Program-made: the position numbers and the translations under genes
Notes under the pieces: model-generated
The model's input: the letters and a program-made list of their open reading frames with translations, nothing else
Told to the model about the DNA's origin: nothing
Database searches by the model: none
From: Pseudofrankia inefficax
GTDB taxonomy: Bacteria; Actinomycetota; Actinomycetes; Frankiales; Frankiaceae
Reading direction: 5' to 3'
Assembly: GCF_000166135.1 (NCBI RefSeq)
Contig: NC_014666.1
Location: 1,984,001 to 2,048,000 of the forward strand
Length of the DNA: 64,000 nt
Part shown: in pieces, positions 7,523-15,742 of the stretch
Position numbering within the stretch: the stretch's first letter is position 1
How the letters are laid out: each line of letters opens with the position of its first letter

Positions 7523-8782
7523 TCAGCTCGCGGGGGCGCCGTAGCCGATCAGGGCCGGGCACTTCTCCGCCTCCGCCGGCAGGGACGCGTGCTTCAGCGG
7601 TTCGGCGATCTGGGCGACGGTCGGGCCGACCCGGTCGGCGACCGGGCGCAGCGCGTCGAGGTCGAAGCCGTACGTCGCGGCGGCGTTCGTCGCCAGCATC
7701 CGTTCGACGTCGACCGGGTCGACGCCCGCGAACGCGGCCCGCAGCGCCTCCCGCGAGAACGGGTGGCTGCCCTCCCGGTGCGGGTAGTCGCTGCCCCACA
7801 TGATCTTGTCGAAGCCGACCCGGCTGGCGGCGGGCAGCTCGTGGCCCCGGATGAAGCTCGCGCCGATCGACACCTGGCGGGCGAAGTACTCGCTCGGCCT
7901 CAGCGACATCCGCCCGACGAGCTCCTGGCCCCAGACGGCCTCCTGCGAGCCGGACCGGTCGGTCCCCATCCGGTCGAAGAAGTAGTCGAGCCGGGCGAGC
8001 TCCTCCGGGATCCAGGCGGTGCCCTGCTCGGCCAGGATCAGCCGCAGCCCCGGGTGCCGCTCGAACACCCCGCCGACCAGCAGGTGGGAGAACGCCCGGT
8101 GCGCCCACCAGGTGACCTCCAGCAGGAGGATCACCTTGTCCTCGGCGCGCTCGCCGGCCGGTGGCGCGGCCGAGCCGGCGTGGTGGTTGACCGGCAGGTC
8201 CAGCTCGGCGCAGACCGCCCACAGCGGCTCGTAGTACTCGGGGTCGTAGAGCGCCGGCACCCCTGACCCGGGCGGGGCCCCCGGCAGCAGCACCCCGCCG
8301 GTCAGGCCGTTCTCCTTGGCCCACCGCACCTCGGCGACCGCCGCGGCCACGTCGTGCAGCATGATCTGGGCGATCCCGGCGCGCCGGCCCGGGGCGGCCG
8401 CGCAGAAGTCGGCCATCCACCGGTTGTGCGCCCGCAGGCCGGCCCAGCGCCGGTCCAGGTCGCCGGAGTTCGGCGCCGGCGGCTGCTCCACCAGGGAGCT
8501 GTTCGGGTAGAACGGCGGCACGGTGTTCGGGTAGATCACCTCGGCGACGATGCCGTCGGCCTCCAGGTCGGCCAGCCGTCGCGACGAGTCCCAGTTGCGC
8601 GGGCCCAGGTCGCCTTCCAGGTCCGAGTACGGGTTGACGTAGTCGCGGGCCCAGGCGTCGAAGTCGTCGAGGTAGCGCTTCTCCAGGTACGGGCGGTAGT
8701 CGAGAATGCCGCCGCCGCCGTGGCAGTCGGCGGAGATGACGACGTACCGGTCGTCGGGTGCCGGGCCCCCGTTCCCGCTCAT
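7523..8782 (-). CDS. Amidohydrolase_2-family metal hydrolase
   Basis: The protein (419 aa) begins with VVISADCHGG, the metal-binding D-x-H of the ACMSD-like amidohydrolase family. Later it has PVNHHAGS, LILAEQGTAWIPEEL and IMWGSDYPHREGSHPFS, the WGSDYPHxEG block carrying the second metal Asp. Family members are TIM-barrel decarboxylases or hydrolases of aromatic or meta-cleavage acids. The start overlaps the stop of the upstream paralogue by four bases (ATGA), so translation is coupled. With that paralogue it forms a duplicated pair of divergent sequences, perhaps acting in sequence or as a heteromer. Confidence 0.85.
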   Translation of the reverse strand: MSGNGGPAPDDRYVVISADCHGGGGILDYRPYLEKRYLDDFDAWARDYVNPYSDLEGDLGPRNWDSSRRLADLEADGIVAEVIYPNTVPPFYPNSSLVEQPPAPNSGDLDRRWAGLRAHNRWMADFCAAAPGRRAGIAQIMLHDVAAAVAEVRWAKENGLTGGVLLPGAPPGSGVPALYDPEYYEPLWAVCAELDLPVNHHAGSAAPPAGERAEDKVILLLEVTWWAHRAFSHLLVGGVFERHPGLRLILAEQGTAWIPEELARLDYFFDRMGTDRSGSQEAVWGQELVGRMSLRPSEYFARQVSIGASFIRGHELPAASRVGFDKIMWGSDYPHREGSHPFSREALRAAFAGVDPVDVERMLATNAAATYGFDLDALRPVADRVGPTVAQIAEPLKHASLPAEAEKCPALIGYGAPAS

Positions 8783-10074
8783 TCGGCGACGCCCATCGGC
8801 AGGTCGTCGCCGGTCAGCCAGTGCCGGCCCGCGGCTTTTGCCCGAGCCCAGCTGGCGATGTTGGCCGCGTCGTCGGTCTGGCCGAGGCTCTCCGGGGTGA
8901 CCGCGAGCCGGTCGGCGATGGGCCTTAGCTCGGCGAGGTCGAACCCGAAGACCTCGGCCGCGGCCGCGCCGAGCATGCGGCGGGTCTCGTCGACCGGCAC
9001 ATCGTGGAAGGTCTTCCTCAGCCATTCGCGCGAGCGCGGCCAGGTGCCCTCGGGGTGCGGGAAGTCGTTTCCCCAGAGCATGTTGTCGACGCCGATCTCG
9101 TAGCGCATCCCGATCTCGCGCCGCTTGGTGTTCGACGAGCAGATGAAGATGTTCCGGTCGAAATAGTCGCTCGGGGCCATCGTCAGGTCGCCGAGGGAAC
9201 CGAGCTTCTCCGCGCCCTTCGACCCGAGGTACAGCCGGTCCCAGAACCACAGCAGGTTCGCCACCCACCAGCAGCCCGCCTCGGCCACGCCGAACCGCAG
9301 CCGGGGGAACCGTTCGAACACCCCCGACCAGAGCAGGAACCACATCGGGCGGGCCGGCCACCAGGTCACCTCGGTGACGTAGATGCCCAGATGATCGCCG
9401 TAGCTCTCCTTGTCCGCCGGGCCGGAATGGGTGAGCACCGGCATGTCCAGGTCCTGGCACAGCTCCCAGACCGGGTCGTAGCGCCGGTCGTGGTACGGGA
9501 CCTGGTTCATCCACATCGCCGGGATCATCACCGCCCGCAGTCCCGACTCGTACGCCCGGCGGATCTCGGCCAGCACATCGTCGAGCGGCGCCGTGATCTG
9601 CACCAGCGCGACCCCACGGCGGCGTTGTGGCGAGTCGGCGCACAACTCGGCGAGCCAGCGGTTGTGCGCCCGGGCGCCGGCGAGGCCGAGTACCGGGTCG
9701 AGGTCACCGGAAAGCCCGAGCCCGGTGCCGAACGGCGCGCAGGTGCGGCTTTCGACGGCGTCCGCGTCCGGGAAGATGATCTCGGCGCAGATGCCGTCGG
9801 CGTCCATCTCCTTGTTGCGCCGCTCCGCCTCCCAGCCGCCTTCCAGCCCCTCCGCGTTCTCGGTGAACCATTTCTGCGCGAACTTCTCGTCGGTCACGCC
9901 CCTGCGGCGGATTTCCTCGACCGCGGCCGGTCGGCCGGCGAGGAACTCGTCGAACGCCGGGTGGAACTCCTTCTCCAGGTAGTCCCGGTACTGCTCGGTG
10001 GGTAATCCCGCGTGGCAGTCGGACGAGATGACGACGTACGCGCCGGTGTCTGGCGCGCTTTCGGGGTTGGGCAT
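8779..10074 (-). CDS. Amidohydrolase_2-family metal hydrolase (paralogue)
   Basis: The 431-aa product shows the same family marks as its neighbour: VVISSDCHAGL near the N-terminus, PVLTHSGPADKESYG, FGVAEAGCWWV and MLWGNDFPHPEGTWPRS. In the last motif Asn replaces the usual Ser (WGND instead of WGSD) but the metal Asp is kept. It is the first gene of the operon, transcribed away from the IclR regulator at 10208. ACMSD-like decarboxylation or hydrolysis of an aromatic ring-cleavage product is the family-based guess. No substrate can be named. Confidence 0.85.
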   Translation of the reverse strand: MPNPESAPDTGAYVVISSDCHAGLPTEQYRDYLEKEFHPAFDEFLAGRPAAVEEIRRRGVTDEKFAQKWFTENAEGLEGGWEAERRNKEMDADGICAEIIFPDADAVESRTCAPFGTGLGLSGDLDPVLGLAGARAHNRWLAELCADSPQRRRGVALVQITAPLDDVLAEIRRAYESGLRAVMIPAMWMNQVPYHDRRYDPVWELCQDLDMPVLTHSGPADKESYGDHLGIYVTEVTWWPARPMWFLLWSGVFERFPRLRFGVAEAGCWWVANLLWFWDRLYLGSKGAEKLGSLGDLTMAPSDYFDRNIFICSSNTKRREIGMRYEIGVDNMLWGNDFPHPEGTWPRSREWLRKTFHDVPVDETRRMLGAAAAEVFGFDLAELRPIADRLAVTPESLGQTDDAANIASWARAKAAGRHWLTGDDLPMGVAE

Positions 10075-10149
10075 GGGGATGTCCCTCCGGCTCGGCCGGC
10101 CGCATCGGCGTGACGACGGGCCCTGTCCGCCGCCCGATCAGGGAACCTC

Positions 10150-10185
10150 TTTGCACCAGGCATGTCAATATTCGCACTATGCAAA
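10150..10185. promoter_or_regulatory. Divergent promoter region with possible IclR operator
   Basis: TTTGCA (10150-10155) and TGCAAA (10180-10185) form inverted hexamers within an unusually AT-rich stretch between the amidohydrolase operon and the IclR gene. The position fits a shared operator, but the arms are short and widely spaced. Confidence 0.35.
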
Positions 10186-10207
10186 AGCGATGGTTAGAGT
10201 GCGGACC

Positions 10208-11134
10208 ATGTCGTCCCGTCCGTCACCGCAGACCGACCGGGTCGTCGCGGTCGTGGAGATGCTCGCCGGCGCCGCGGGAGGGCTGAGCCAGTCGGAGATC
10301 GCGCGGCGCCTTGGCGCGACGCCCGCGACCTGCTACCCGACGCTCGCCGCCCTGGAACGTGCCGGCTGGCTGCGACGCCACCCGACCCGGCGCACCTACG
10401 CGCTGGGCCCCGGCCTGATCGCCGCCGGCCAGGCCGCCGCCGCGGGCACCGACGCGCTCGCCGCCGGGCGGCCGTTGATGGCCGACCTGCACCGCCGGCT
10501 CGGCCTGTCGGTCGTCGCGCTCGTCCCGGCCGCCGAGTACGCGACCGTCGCGCACCTCGTCGTCGACCCGCACGGCCCGCGCCCGGTCGCGACGCTGCGG
10601 GTCGGCGACCGCATCCCGTTCCACCCGCCGCTGGGCGCCACCTTCATGGCCTGGCAGTCGGACGCCGTCGTCGACGCCTGGCTGGACCGGGCCGCGCACG
10701 ACGATCCCGCGCGGGGCGAGGCCGAGCGCGCGCAGTACTGGGACGAGATCCTTCCGGCCATCCGGGCTCGCGGCTACTCCGTGGAGCTCGCGGCCTCCCT
10801 CGACGAGCGCATCCGCCGCCAGGTCGGTGTCGCGGCCGCCGCGAACCTTCGCGCCCAGCTCCCCGCCCTTCTCCGGGACCTGGCCGCCCACCTCCCGCAC
10901 CCCACCGACTTCGTCGCCGGCGACCTGGATCCGGATGCCACCTACCGCGTCGACTCCGTGTCGGCCGCGGTGTTCGACGCCCACGGCGAGGTCGCCCTGC
11001 TCCTGTCGCTGCGTGGCTTCGCCGACGACCTGACCGGCGCCGAGGCCGACCGCGTCGGCGCCGCCCTGCGTGCCGCCACCGCCGCGCTCACCGCCGACAT
11101 CGCCGGCCGGGCGCCCGCCGCCGCGCACAGCTGA
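10208..11134 (+). CDS. IclR-family transcriptional regulator
   Basis: An N-terminal winged helix (LSQSEIARRLGATPATCYPTLAALERAGWLRRHP) is followed by the effector-binding domain (DLHRRLGLSVVALVPAAEYATVAHLV, then RVGDRIPFHPPLGATFMAW). This is the standard IclR layout at 308 aa. IclR proteins usually control catabolic operons next door and sense the substrate or an intermediate. It diverges from the amidohydrolase/ADC-like operon and very probably regulates it. The ATG at 10208 is preferred; one at 10190 would add six residues. Upstream extension to 9998 is antisense to the amidohydrolase gene. Confidence 0.88.
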   Translation: MSSRPSPQTDRVVAVVEMLAGAAGGLSQSEIARRLGATPATCYPTLAALERAGWLRRHPTRRTYALGPGLIAAGQAAAAGTDALAAGRPLMADLHRRLGLSVVALVPAAEYATVAHLVVDPHGPRPVATLRVGDRIPFHPPLGATFMAWQSDAVVDAWLDRAAHDDPARGEAERAQYWDEILPAIRARGYSVELAASLDERIRRQVGVAAAANLRAQLPALLRDLAAHLPHPTDFVAGDLDPDATYRVDSVSAAVFDAHGEVALLLSLRGFADDLTGAEADRVGAALRAATAALTADIAGRAPAAAHS

Positions 11135-11214
11135 GAACCGCGCCGCGGCCCCCTGCGACGACAGGTTTTCGTCCAGGCGTGTGTACCGCTTTGGCGTGGA
11201 ATGATCGGTCTGGT

Positions 11215-11247
11215 ACTGTCGACTCGGACAGGGACTGAGTCGACAGT
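11215..11247. promoter_or_regulatory. Perfect 10-bp inverted repeat containing GTCGAC
   Basis: ACTGTCGACT (11215-11224) and AGTCGACAGT (11238-11247) are perfect inverted arms with a 13-base spacer. The right arm belongs to a motif (CTGAGTCGACAGTGTC at 11235-11250) found again next to another toxin-antitoxin locus at 26641. It looks like an operator or a recombination site. Confidence 0.5.
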
Positions 11248-11303
11248 GTCTTAGAACGCAGTGTCTTAGCACACAGTGTCTCAGAAGACACTGTCAGAGT
11301 AGG
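11244..11303. repeat. 15-bp tandem (iteron-like) repeats
   Basis: CAGTGTCTTAGAACG, CAGTGTCTTAGCACA and CAGTGTCTCAGAAGA follow each other with a strict 15-bp period (11244-11288). A fourth degenerate unit starts CACTGTCAGAG at 11289. The remaining gap from 11135 to 11642 (about 500 bp) holds this array, two inverted repeats and no convincing gene. Confidence 0.7.
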
Positions 11304-11613
11304 CATGGGCCGCGTTGATTCCGGCCGGGCAAACGGTGTGCGACACGTCGGGCCGACGGGTGCTGGCGGGCAGGGCGAGGCCCTCTTCACGATGAACGGA
11401 GGATCGCCATGGCTGGATCGGACGGGTGTTGGCGTCGTGCCGGCCCGGAACCACGATGGCGGATCAGGTGCACGGTCGGGTTGCCGCGCGGCGCCACGTC
11501 GGAGTTCGGGTGCTCTGGCTTGTGGGGCGAATGCGTCGCGTCCACGCCAGTGCCGCCTGATCTTGTCGCCACCCTGCGCGCCGCGATCCACGCTTCGCGT
11601 GGCGCGGGCACGG

Positions 11614-11630
11614 AATCTGATTGTCAGATT
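11614..11630. promoter_or_regulatory. Operator-like palindrome upstream of antitoxin gene
   Basis: AATCTGA TTG TCAGATT is a perfect 7-bp inverted repeat that ends 12 bases before the antitoxin start codon. Toxin-antitoxin operons are typically autoregulated at such sites. Confidence 0.55.
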
Positions 11631-11642
11631 ACGCTGGCAGTC

Positions 11643-11900
11643 ATGAGGACCATGACGGCGACCGAGGCTTCGCGGCGGTTCTCGGACCTGCTGGATGCGG
11701 TCGAGGCCGGCGAGACCATCACGATCACGCGCGGGAACCGTCGGATCGCCGAGATCGGACCGGCGCGTCGGCGAACCGGAGCGGATCTGCGGGCTGCCCT
11801 CGTGGGCACTACGCCTCCCGACGAGGCGTTCGAAGAGACCATCGCCGCCGCGGTCGACTCATTCCTCCCTTATGAAGGTGATCCATGGGCCGGCGCCTGA
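11643..11900 (+). CDS. Phd/YefM-type antitoxin (VapB)
   Basis: The 85-aa protein has the Phd/YefM fold pattern: MTATEASRRFSDLLDAVEAGETITITRGNRRIAEIGPA. This is the DNA-binding and dimerising N-terminal half. The acidic C-terminal end (DEAFEETIAAAVDSFLPYEGDPW) would wrap the toxin. It neutralises the PIN toxin encoded next, whose gene overlaps it by 16 bases. Regulation is probably by conditional cooperativity at the palindrome 12 bases upstream. The ATG at 11643 is chosen since longer versions from 11409 have no family-like sequence. Confidence 0.88.
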   Translation: MRTMTATEASRRFSDLLDAVEAGETITITRGNRRIAEIGPARRRTGADLRAALVGTTPPDEAFEETIAAAVDSFLPYEGDPWAGA

Positions 11901-12283
11901 TACTGGACACGAACGTGCTGGTCGCCTTCGAACGGGGAACCGTCGATCAGTTCGCCTGGGACGATGACGAAGTAGCGGTAGCAGCGGTTACGGTCGCGGA
12001 ATATCGGGTCGGCATCGAACTGGCCGACAGCGCGGAACGCGCGGCCCAACGGTCCCGGTCCTTGGCGGCCATCACGGCGGCGCTGGACGTTCTGGCCTAC
12101 ACAAGCGGCACCGCCGCGCATCACGCTCGGCTGATGGCCTGGTCGCGCAAGAGCGGCCGACCACGAGGAAGACATGATCTGATCGTCGCGGCGCATGCCG
12201 CTGAGACTGGCAGAACCATCGTCAGTCGGGACGCGAAGGCCAGGTTTGCGGACCTCCCGGGAGTGAACGCCGCCGAGTCGTAG
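11885..12283 (+). CDS. vapC: VapC-type PIN-domain ribonuclease toxin
   Basis: The 132-aa product has the four acidic PIN residues: LDTNVLVAF (D8), AEYRVG (E40), HDLIVAAHAAE (D97) and SRDAKARF (D115). PIN toxins are Mg-dependent ribonucleases that cut tRNA or rRNA and slow growth when free of antitoxin. All catalytic residues are present, so the toxin should be active. Gene order antitoxin then toxin with a 16-base overlap is standard. The locus lies beside an intergenic repeat cluster, as often seen for acquired toxin-antitoxin modules. Confidence 0.9.
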   Translation: MGRRLILDTNVLVAFERGTVDQFAWDDDEVAVAAVTVAEYRVGIELADSAERAAQRSRSLAAITAALDVLAYTSGTAAHHARLMAWSRKSGRPRGRHDLIVAAHAAETGRTIVSRDAKARFADLPGVNAAES

Positions 12284-12328
12284 CTTGATTGTCTGGCCTG
12301 GAGCGATGCGACCGGAGGCCGCTTGAGG

Positions 12329-12631
12329 TCAGCGAGGGCTGACCGAGTGGACGGATTGCCGGCCGGGCGCCTGCGTCGGGTCCGCGCCCGTCAGTCTCAC
12401 GAGGCCCTTGGTGTCGCCCAGGTCGCAGACGGCGTAGAGGGCGAAGGTTCGGTTGCCGGCGGTGCGCTGAGCCCAGCCGAGGACGTCGGCCACGTCGGTG
12501 TCGGTGATCTCGAACTCGGTGGCGGTCGGCGCGGCGTTCGAGTGCGCCGGACGGGTCCAGAAGTGGACGCGGTACGACGGCTGGTCGATCTCCCAGCCGA
12601 CGTCCCGGACGTCGATACGGCGCACTCGCAC
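12329..12631 (-). CDS. Hypothetical protein downstream of NUDIX gene
   Basis: A 100-aa frame from the GTG at 12631 encodes RRIDVRDVGWEIDQPSYRVHFWT, then NAAPTATEFEITDTDVADVLGWAQRTAGNRTFALYAVCD. This looks like a compact alpha/beta protein with a conserved-looking Trp-rich N-terminus. I know no family name. It starts ten bases after the NUDIX stop codon and is probably co-transcribed with it. The C-terminal 20 residues are disordered. Confidence 0.6.
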   Translation of the reverse strand: MRVRRIDVRDVGWEIDQPSYRVHFWTRPAHSNAAPTATEFEITDTDVADVLGWAQRTAGNRTFALYAVCDLGDTKGLVRLTGADPTQAPGRQSVHSVSPR

Positions 12632-12641
12632 GATCCGCAGG

Positions 12642-13232
12642 CTAACGGCGAATGTCGCCCGATCCGCCCAACCGCGCGGTGTCGGGCAGGGCGAGCCCCT
12701 CGGGCGGGCGTGCACACAGCAGGGCCCACGCCGCGAGCGTGTTCACGTCCTGGATGGTCCCCGAGGCGAGAAGCTCCGCCCATTCGTCGAATCCGACGTG
12801 CCGGGCCACCAGGTCCTGTTCCTCGACCAACAGCTCGCGTGGCCCCGCCGACAGCTCGGAGGCGACCCAGACCTGGCATCCCTGCGTGGAGTACCCATAG
12901 GCCGCGAACAGCCGCCCGACGTGGTCGAGGCGCCCCGCGCGCAGCCCGGTCTCCTCGCGCAACTCGGCCGCCGCGAGCTCGCGCGGGTCGACGTCCGGCC
13001 GGTCCTCCCAGGAGCCCTGCGGGAACTCCCAAAACCGGCCACCGACCGGATAGCGGTACTGCTCCACGAGCCACAGCCCGTCGACGTCGATGGGCACAAC
13101 CAGCGCGAAGTCGGGCTTTTCGACGACGCCGTAGCTGCCCGAGCTGCCGTCGGCGCGGACGATCGCATCCTCGCGGACCCGCATCCACCGGTTCTCGTAC
13201 ACGACCCGGCTGCCCCGAATCTCGATCGTCAC
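12642..13232 (-). CDS. NUDIX hydrolase, ADP-ribose pyrophosphatase-like
   Basis: The 196-aa protein holds a NUDIX box of the form G-x-W-E ... AAAELREETGL, preceded by LWLVEQYRYPVGGRFWEFPQGS. The YRYPVG...WEFPQG pattern is characteristic of ADP-ribose/nucleotide-sugar pyrophosphatases. One box position that is usually Arg is Ala, but the catalytic EExG core is intact. It hydrolyses a nucleoside diphosphate linked to another moiety; the exact substrate is unknown. It is followed by a small hypothetical gene and lies between a toxin-antitoxin pair and a repeat-rich gap. Confidence 0.85.
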   Translation of the reverse strand: MTIEIRGSRVVYENRWMRVREDAIVRADGSSGSYGVVEKPDFALVVPIDVDGLWLVEQYRYPVGGRFWEFPQGSWEDRPDVDPRELAAAELREETGLRAGRLDHVGRLFAAYGYSTQGCQVWVASELSAGPRELLVEEQDLVARHVGFDEWAELLASGTIQDVNTLAAWALLCARPPEGLALPDTARLGGSGDIRR

Positions 13233-13304
13233 CGCACCATCCCGACGCTCGCCCTAGTCGGACCCTAGCGCCGGACCCAGTCAGGTTGGCCCCGGTCGGC
13301 CCAG

Positions 13305-13406
13305 ATGATCGCCGTTTCGACCCTCGCCGGGGTGCTAACAGAGGTACCTGAACAGGGGACGTAAATGGGCAACAAACGCCGGTCTCCCTTCCCCGCTGGC
13401 GATCAT
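13305..13406. repeat. 102-bp intergenic unit bounded by ATGATCGCC inverted ends
   Basis: ATGATCGCC at 13305-13313 and GGCGATCAT at 13398-13406 are perfect 9-bp inverted ends enclosing non-coding sequence. The ends match those of the longer composite repeats at 13.9, 27.2 and 41.1 kb, so it may be a family member or remnant. Confidence 0.5.
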
Positions 13407-13852
13407 TGCGCCAGAGGGGCTGTCGGAGCCGCGTGACCATTGACTAAGGATCAAAACGATGCGGATCCGCCAGTTCCCCCTGCGCAGCCAGTGATCAATG
13501 CGGCCCTACGCCCCATCGAAACGCCTTGATCACTCGTTGCGCAGGCAAGGCGGCGTTCGGTACCCCGATTTGTCCAAATTATCTCTGCGCAGTTCTCGAT
13601 CAGAGTGCGGCAGATTGTCCAGTTAGCCGGATGATCGGCGTCTGCGCAGGGAAGTCGGCGCTGGTGGACCAGGCGAAGCTGGGTCGGTTGTCCAGTTGCT
13701 GGCGGGGCCCCGGCCAAAACGGGGTTCAAGCGGCGGGGACGATCCTGGCGGGCGCCGCGTTCGGCGGTGTGCGGACCGGCGGTCGGCGGTTGGTCTCGGC
13801 GATTCCGGCCGCGCTTCATGGTCGCTGTTGTCGATCTTCAAGATGCTGTGGC
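13407..13852. other. Non-coding stretch with degenerate GATC-centred fragments
   Basis: No open frame here has family-like sequence. Several fragments of the form TGATCAxxGCG or TGATCGGCGxxTGCGCAGG recur (near 13488, 13529 and 13632). They look like decayed copies of neighbouring palindromic repeats. Confidence 0.45.
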
Positions 13853-14046
13853 GATGCCAATTCACATACCCAGTTAGAGATCTTCGGCCGCGTATGGCTG
13901 GTTCGCATTCCATGATCGCCGGTTGCGTATGGATAAAAGGTGTAAATCGGGCAAGGTCTGCCGGTTTCCATACCAAGTTGGTGATCATGGTGCCCAAGGG
14001 GGCTTTCAGCGCCGAGTGATCGCTGGTCAGGTATGGAAACGGTCGT
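13853..14046. repeat. Composite palindromic repeat, copy 1
   Basis: A central 80-bp palindromic unit (13911-13990) has arms GATCGCC...GTATGGATAAA...AAATCGG and CCGGTTT...CATACCA...GATCATGG around a 10-base loop. It is flanked by two inverted half-units (about 13853-13886 and 14016-14046) carrying CATACC/GGTATGGAAAC. The same three-part layout occurs at 27099-27283 and 41011-41196. Confidence 0.7.
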
Positions 14047-14054
14047 CGGGTGCC

Positions 14055-14175
14055 GTGACAGCCCGAGCCGGGCGGCGCTTCAGCGGTTGGTAGCCCGAGC
14101 GGGTGGCTCCAGCGGGTGACAGCCCGAGCCGGGCGGCGCTCCAGCGCGTGGTAGCCCGAGTTGGGTGGCGAGCCG
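14055..14175. repeat. Tandem repeat, period about 61 bp with 30-bp sub-units
   Basis: GTGACAGCCCGAGCCGGGCG occurs at 14055 and again at 14116. Within each period an AGCCCGAG core occurs twice, giving four sub-units. The array and the rest of the gap up to hpnH at 14455 show no credible gene. Confidence 0.7.
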
Positions 14176-14454
14176 GAGGGTGGTGGGCTCCGCCCAGCGG
14201 CACCCACAGCCGGACGCCGCGCTCCTGTCGGGAAATCTTGGCGAGAAATGCTGCTCGGGTGCGGCTATCCGACGGTCGGCGTTCTTCTCGCCGGGTGCCT
14301 TTTTCCGGGAAACCACGGACGGCTCCGACCTCCTTCCCATCGCGTTCTCACACGCGGCGGCGAAAGAACCGCTCGCCTAGGGTGAGCGAGCTAGCGGCGA
14401 CGCGAGCTGCCTCCCGATCGGGCGGGCAGGCGACCAACGGCAGGGAGAGGCGCG

Positions 14455-15651
14455 ATGAGCATTCCTCGGCGTCAGGCGGTAAAGATCGGGGCGTATATTC
14501 TCAAGCAGAAGCTGGCGAGGCGCGACAAGTTCCCGATCACCCTGGAGTTGGAGCCGCTGTTCGCCTGCAACCTCGCCTGCGTGGGCTGCGGCAAGATTCA
14601 GCACACGGCGGATGTGCTCAAGCGACGTATGCCCGTCGAGCAGGCGCTCGCGGCGGTCGACGAGTGCGGCGCCCCGGTGGTGTGCCTCGCCGGCGGCGAG
14701 CCGCTGATGCACCCGCAGGTGGAGGAGATCGTCGCCGGTCTCGTCCAGCGTAAGAAGTTCGTCTACCTCTGCACGAACGCGCTGCTGCTGCCCAAGAAGA
14801 TCGACAAGCTGCGCCCGTCGCCGTACCTGTCGCTCGCGGTGCACATCGACGGGCTCGAGGAGCGGCACGACGCGTCGGTCGCGAAGGAGGGGGTCTTCGC
14901 GAAGGCGGTCGACGCCATCAGGGACGCGCAGCGGCGTGGTTTCCGGGTGACCACGAACACCACGTTCTTCAACACCGACACGCCGCAGACCGTCATCGAG
15001 GTGCTGAACTTCCTGAACAACGACCTGCGGGTCGACGGGATGATGCTCTCCCCGGCCTACGCCTACGAGAAGGCACCGGGCCAGGACAAGTTCCTGGGAA
15101 TCGAGGAGACCCGGGAGCTCTTCCGCGCGGCATTCGCCGGAGGGCGGCGCAACCGCTGGCGGCTGAACCACTCGCCGCTCTTCCTGGATTTCCTGGAGGG
15201 CAAGGCCGACTTCCCGTGCACGGCCTGGGGCATCCCGTCGTACTCGCTGTTCGGCTGGCAGCGGCCCTGCTACCTGATGGGCGACAGCTACGCGGCGTCC
15301 TACCGGGAGCTGCTGGAGACCACCGACTGGGAGCAGTACGGCCGCGGCCGTGACCCGCGCTGCGAGAACTGCATGGCCCACTGCGGCTACGAGCCGACCG
15401 CCCTCGCGGCGACGCTCGACTCGCTGCGTCAGACGGTCCGCGCGGGGGCCCTCTCGGCGGCGCCGTCCCTGTTCGCCGACGCCCGGTCCAAGGCCCTCCC
15501 CGCGCGGCGGACCATCCCGGCGCAGACCGTTCCCACCCAGGCCGCCCGACCCGGGGCCGCCGGACCCATCCCGGCCCAGCCGATACCCGGCGACTCGATG
15601 GTGGTCTCGACCGCGGACGCGACCCCGGCGGGTCCGGGCGGGGGCGCCTGA
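14455..15651 (+). CDS. hpnH: Adenosyl-hopene transferase HpnH (radical SAM)
   Basis: HpnH is the radical SAM enzyme that adds a 5'-deoxyadenosyl group to diploptene, starting extended (C35) hopanoid synthesis for membranes. The protein opens with a hallmark IGAYILKQKL segment, then CNLACVGCGK, which is the CxxxCxxC cluster ligand set, and ECGAPVVCLAGGEPL. The C-terminal half carries extra cysteines (RPCYLMGDSY and CENCMAHCGYE) typical of HpnH. The last 50 residues are a Pro/Ala-rich tail not needed for the fold. At 398 aa it is slightly longer than usual because of that tail. The other hopanoid genes are not in this window. Confidence 0.93.
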   Translation: MSIPRRQAVKIGAYILKQKLARRDKFPITLELEPLFACNLACVGCGKIQHTADVLKRRMPVEQALAAVDECGAPVVCLAGGEPLMHPQVEEIVAGLVQRKKFVYLCTNALLLPKKIDKLRPSPYLSLAVHIDGLEERHDASVAKEGVFAKAVDAIRDAQRRGFRVTTNTTFFNTDTPQTVIEVLNFLNNDLRVDGMMLSPAYAYEKAPGQDKFLGIEETRELFRAAFAGGRRNRWRLNHSPLFLDFLEGKADFPCTAWGIPSYSLFGWQRPCYLMGDSYAASYRELLETTDWEQYGRGRDPRCENCMAHCGYEPTALAATLDSLRQTVRAGALSAAPSLFADARSKALPARRTIPAQTVPTQAARPGAAGPIPAQPIPGDSMVVSTADATPAGPGGGA

Positions 15652-15742
15652 CCGGCCCCGCGGCGCCAGGAGGTTGGCGCAGCCGCGGTGCCGGGCACGC
15701 TGGAGGGGTGAACTGTGCGTGGCGTGGGCTGGGGCCCGGCGG

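Noticed and set aside
11088-11306. Minus-strand frame with five-residue repeats (TLCAK, TLRSK)
   Set aside because: The periodicity comes from the 15-bp DNA repeat and its C-terminal part is antisense to the IclR gene; only four repeats, no known family.
13526-13915. 129-codon frame in the repeat-rich gap
   Set aside because: Runs through palindromic repeat DNA, has unusual Cys content and no domain.
11244-14175. CRISPR array
   Set aside because: Repeats are contiguous or palindromic without regular unique spacers, and no cas gene is present.
15350-15742. Upstream extension of the kinase-GGDEF gene
   Set aside because: Overlaps the hpnH coding region in another frame and encodes Arg/Pro-rich shadow sequence.
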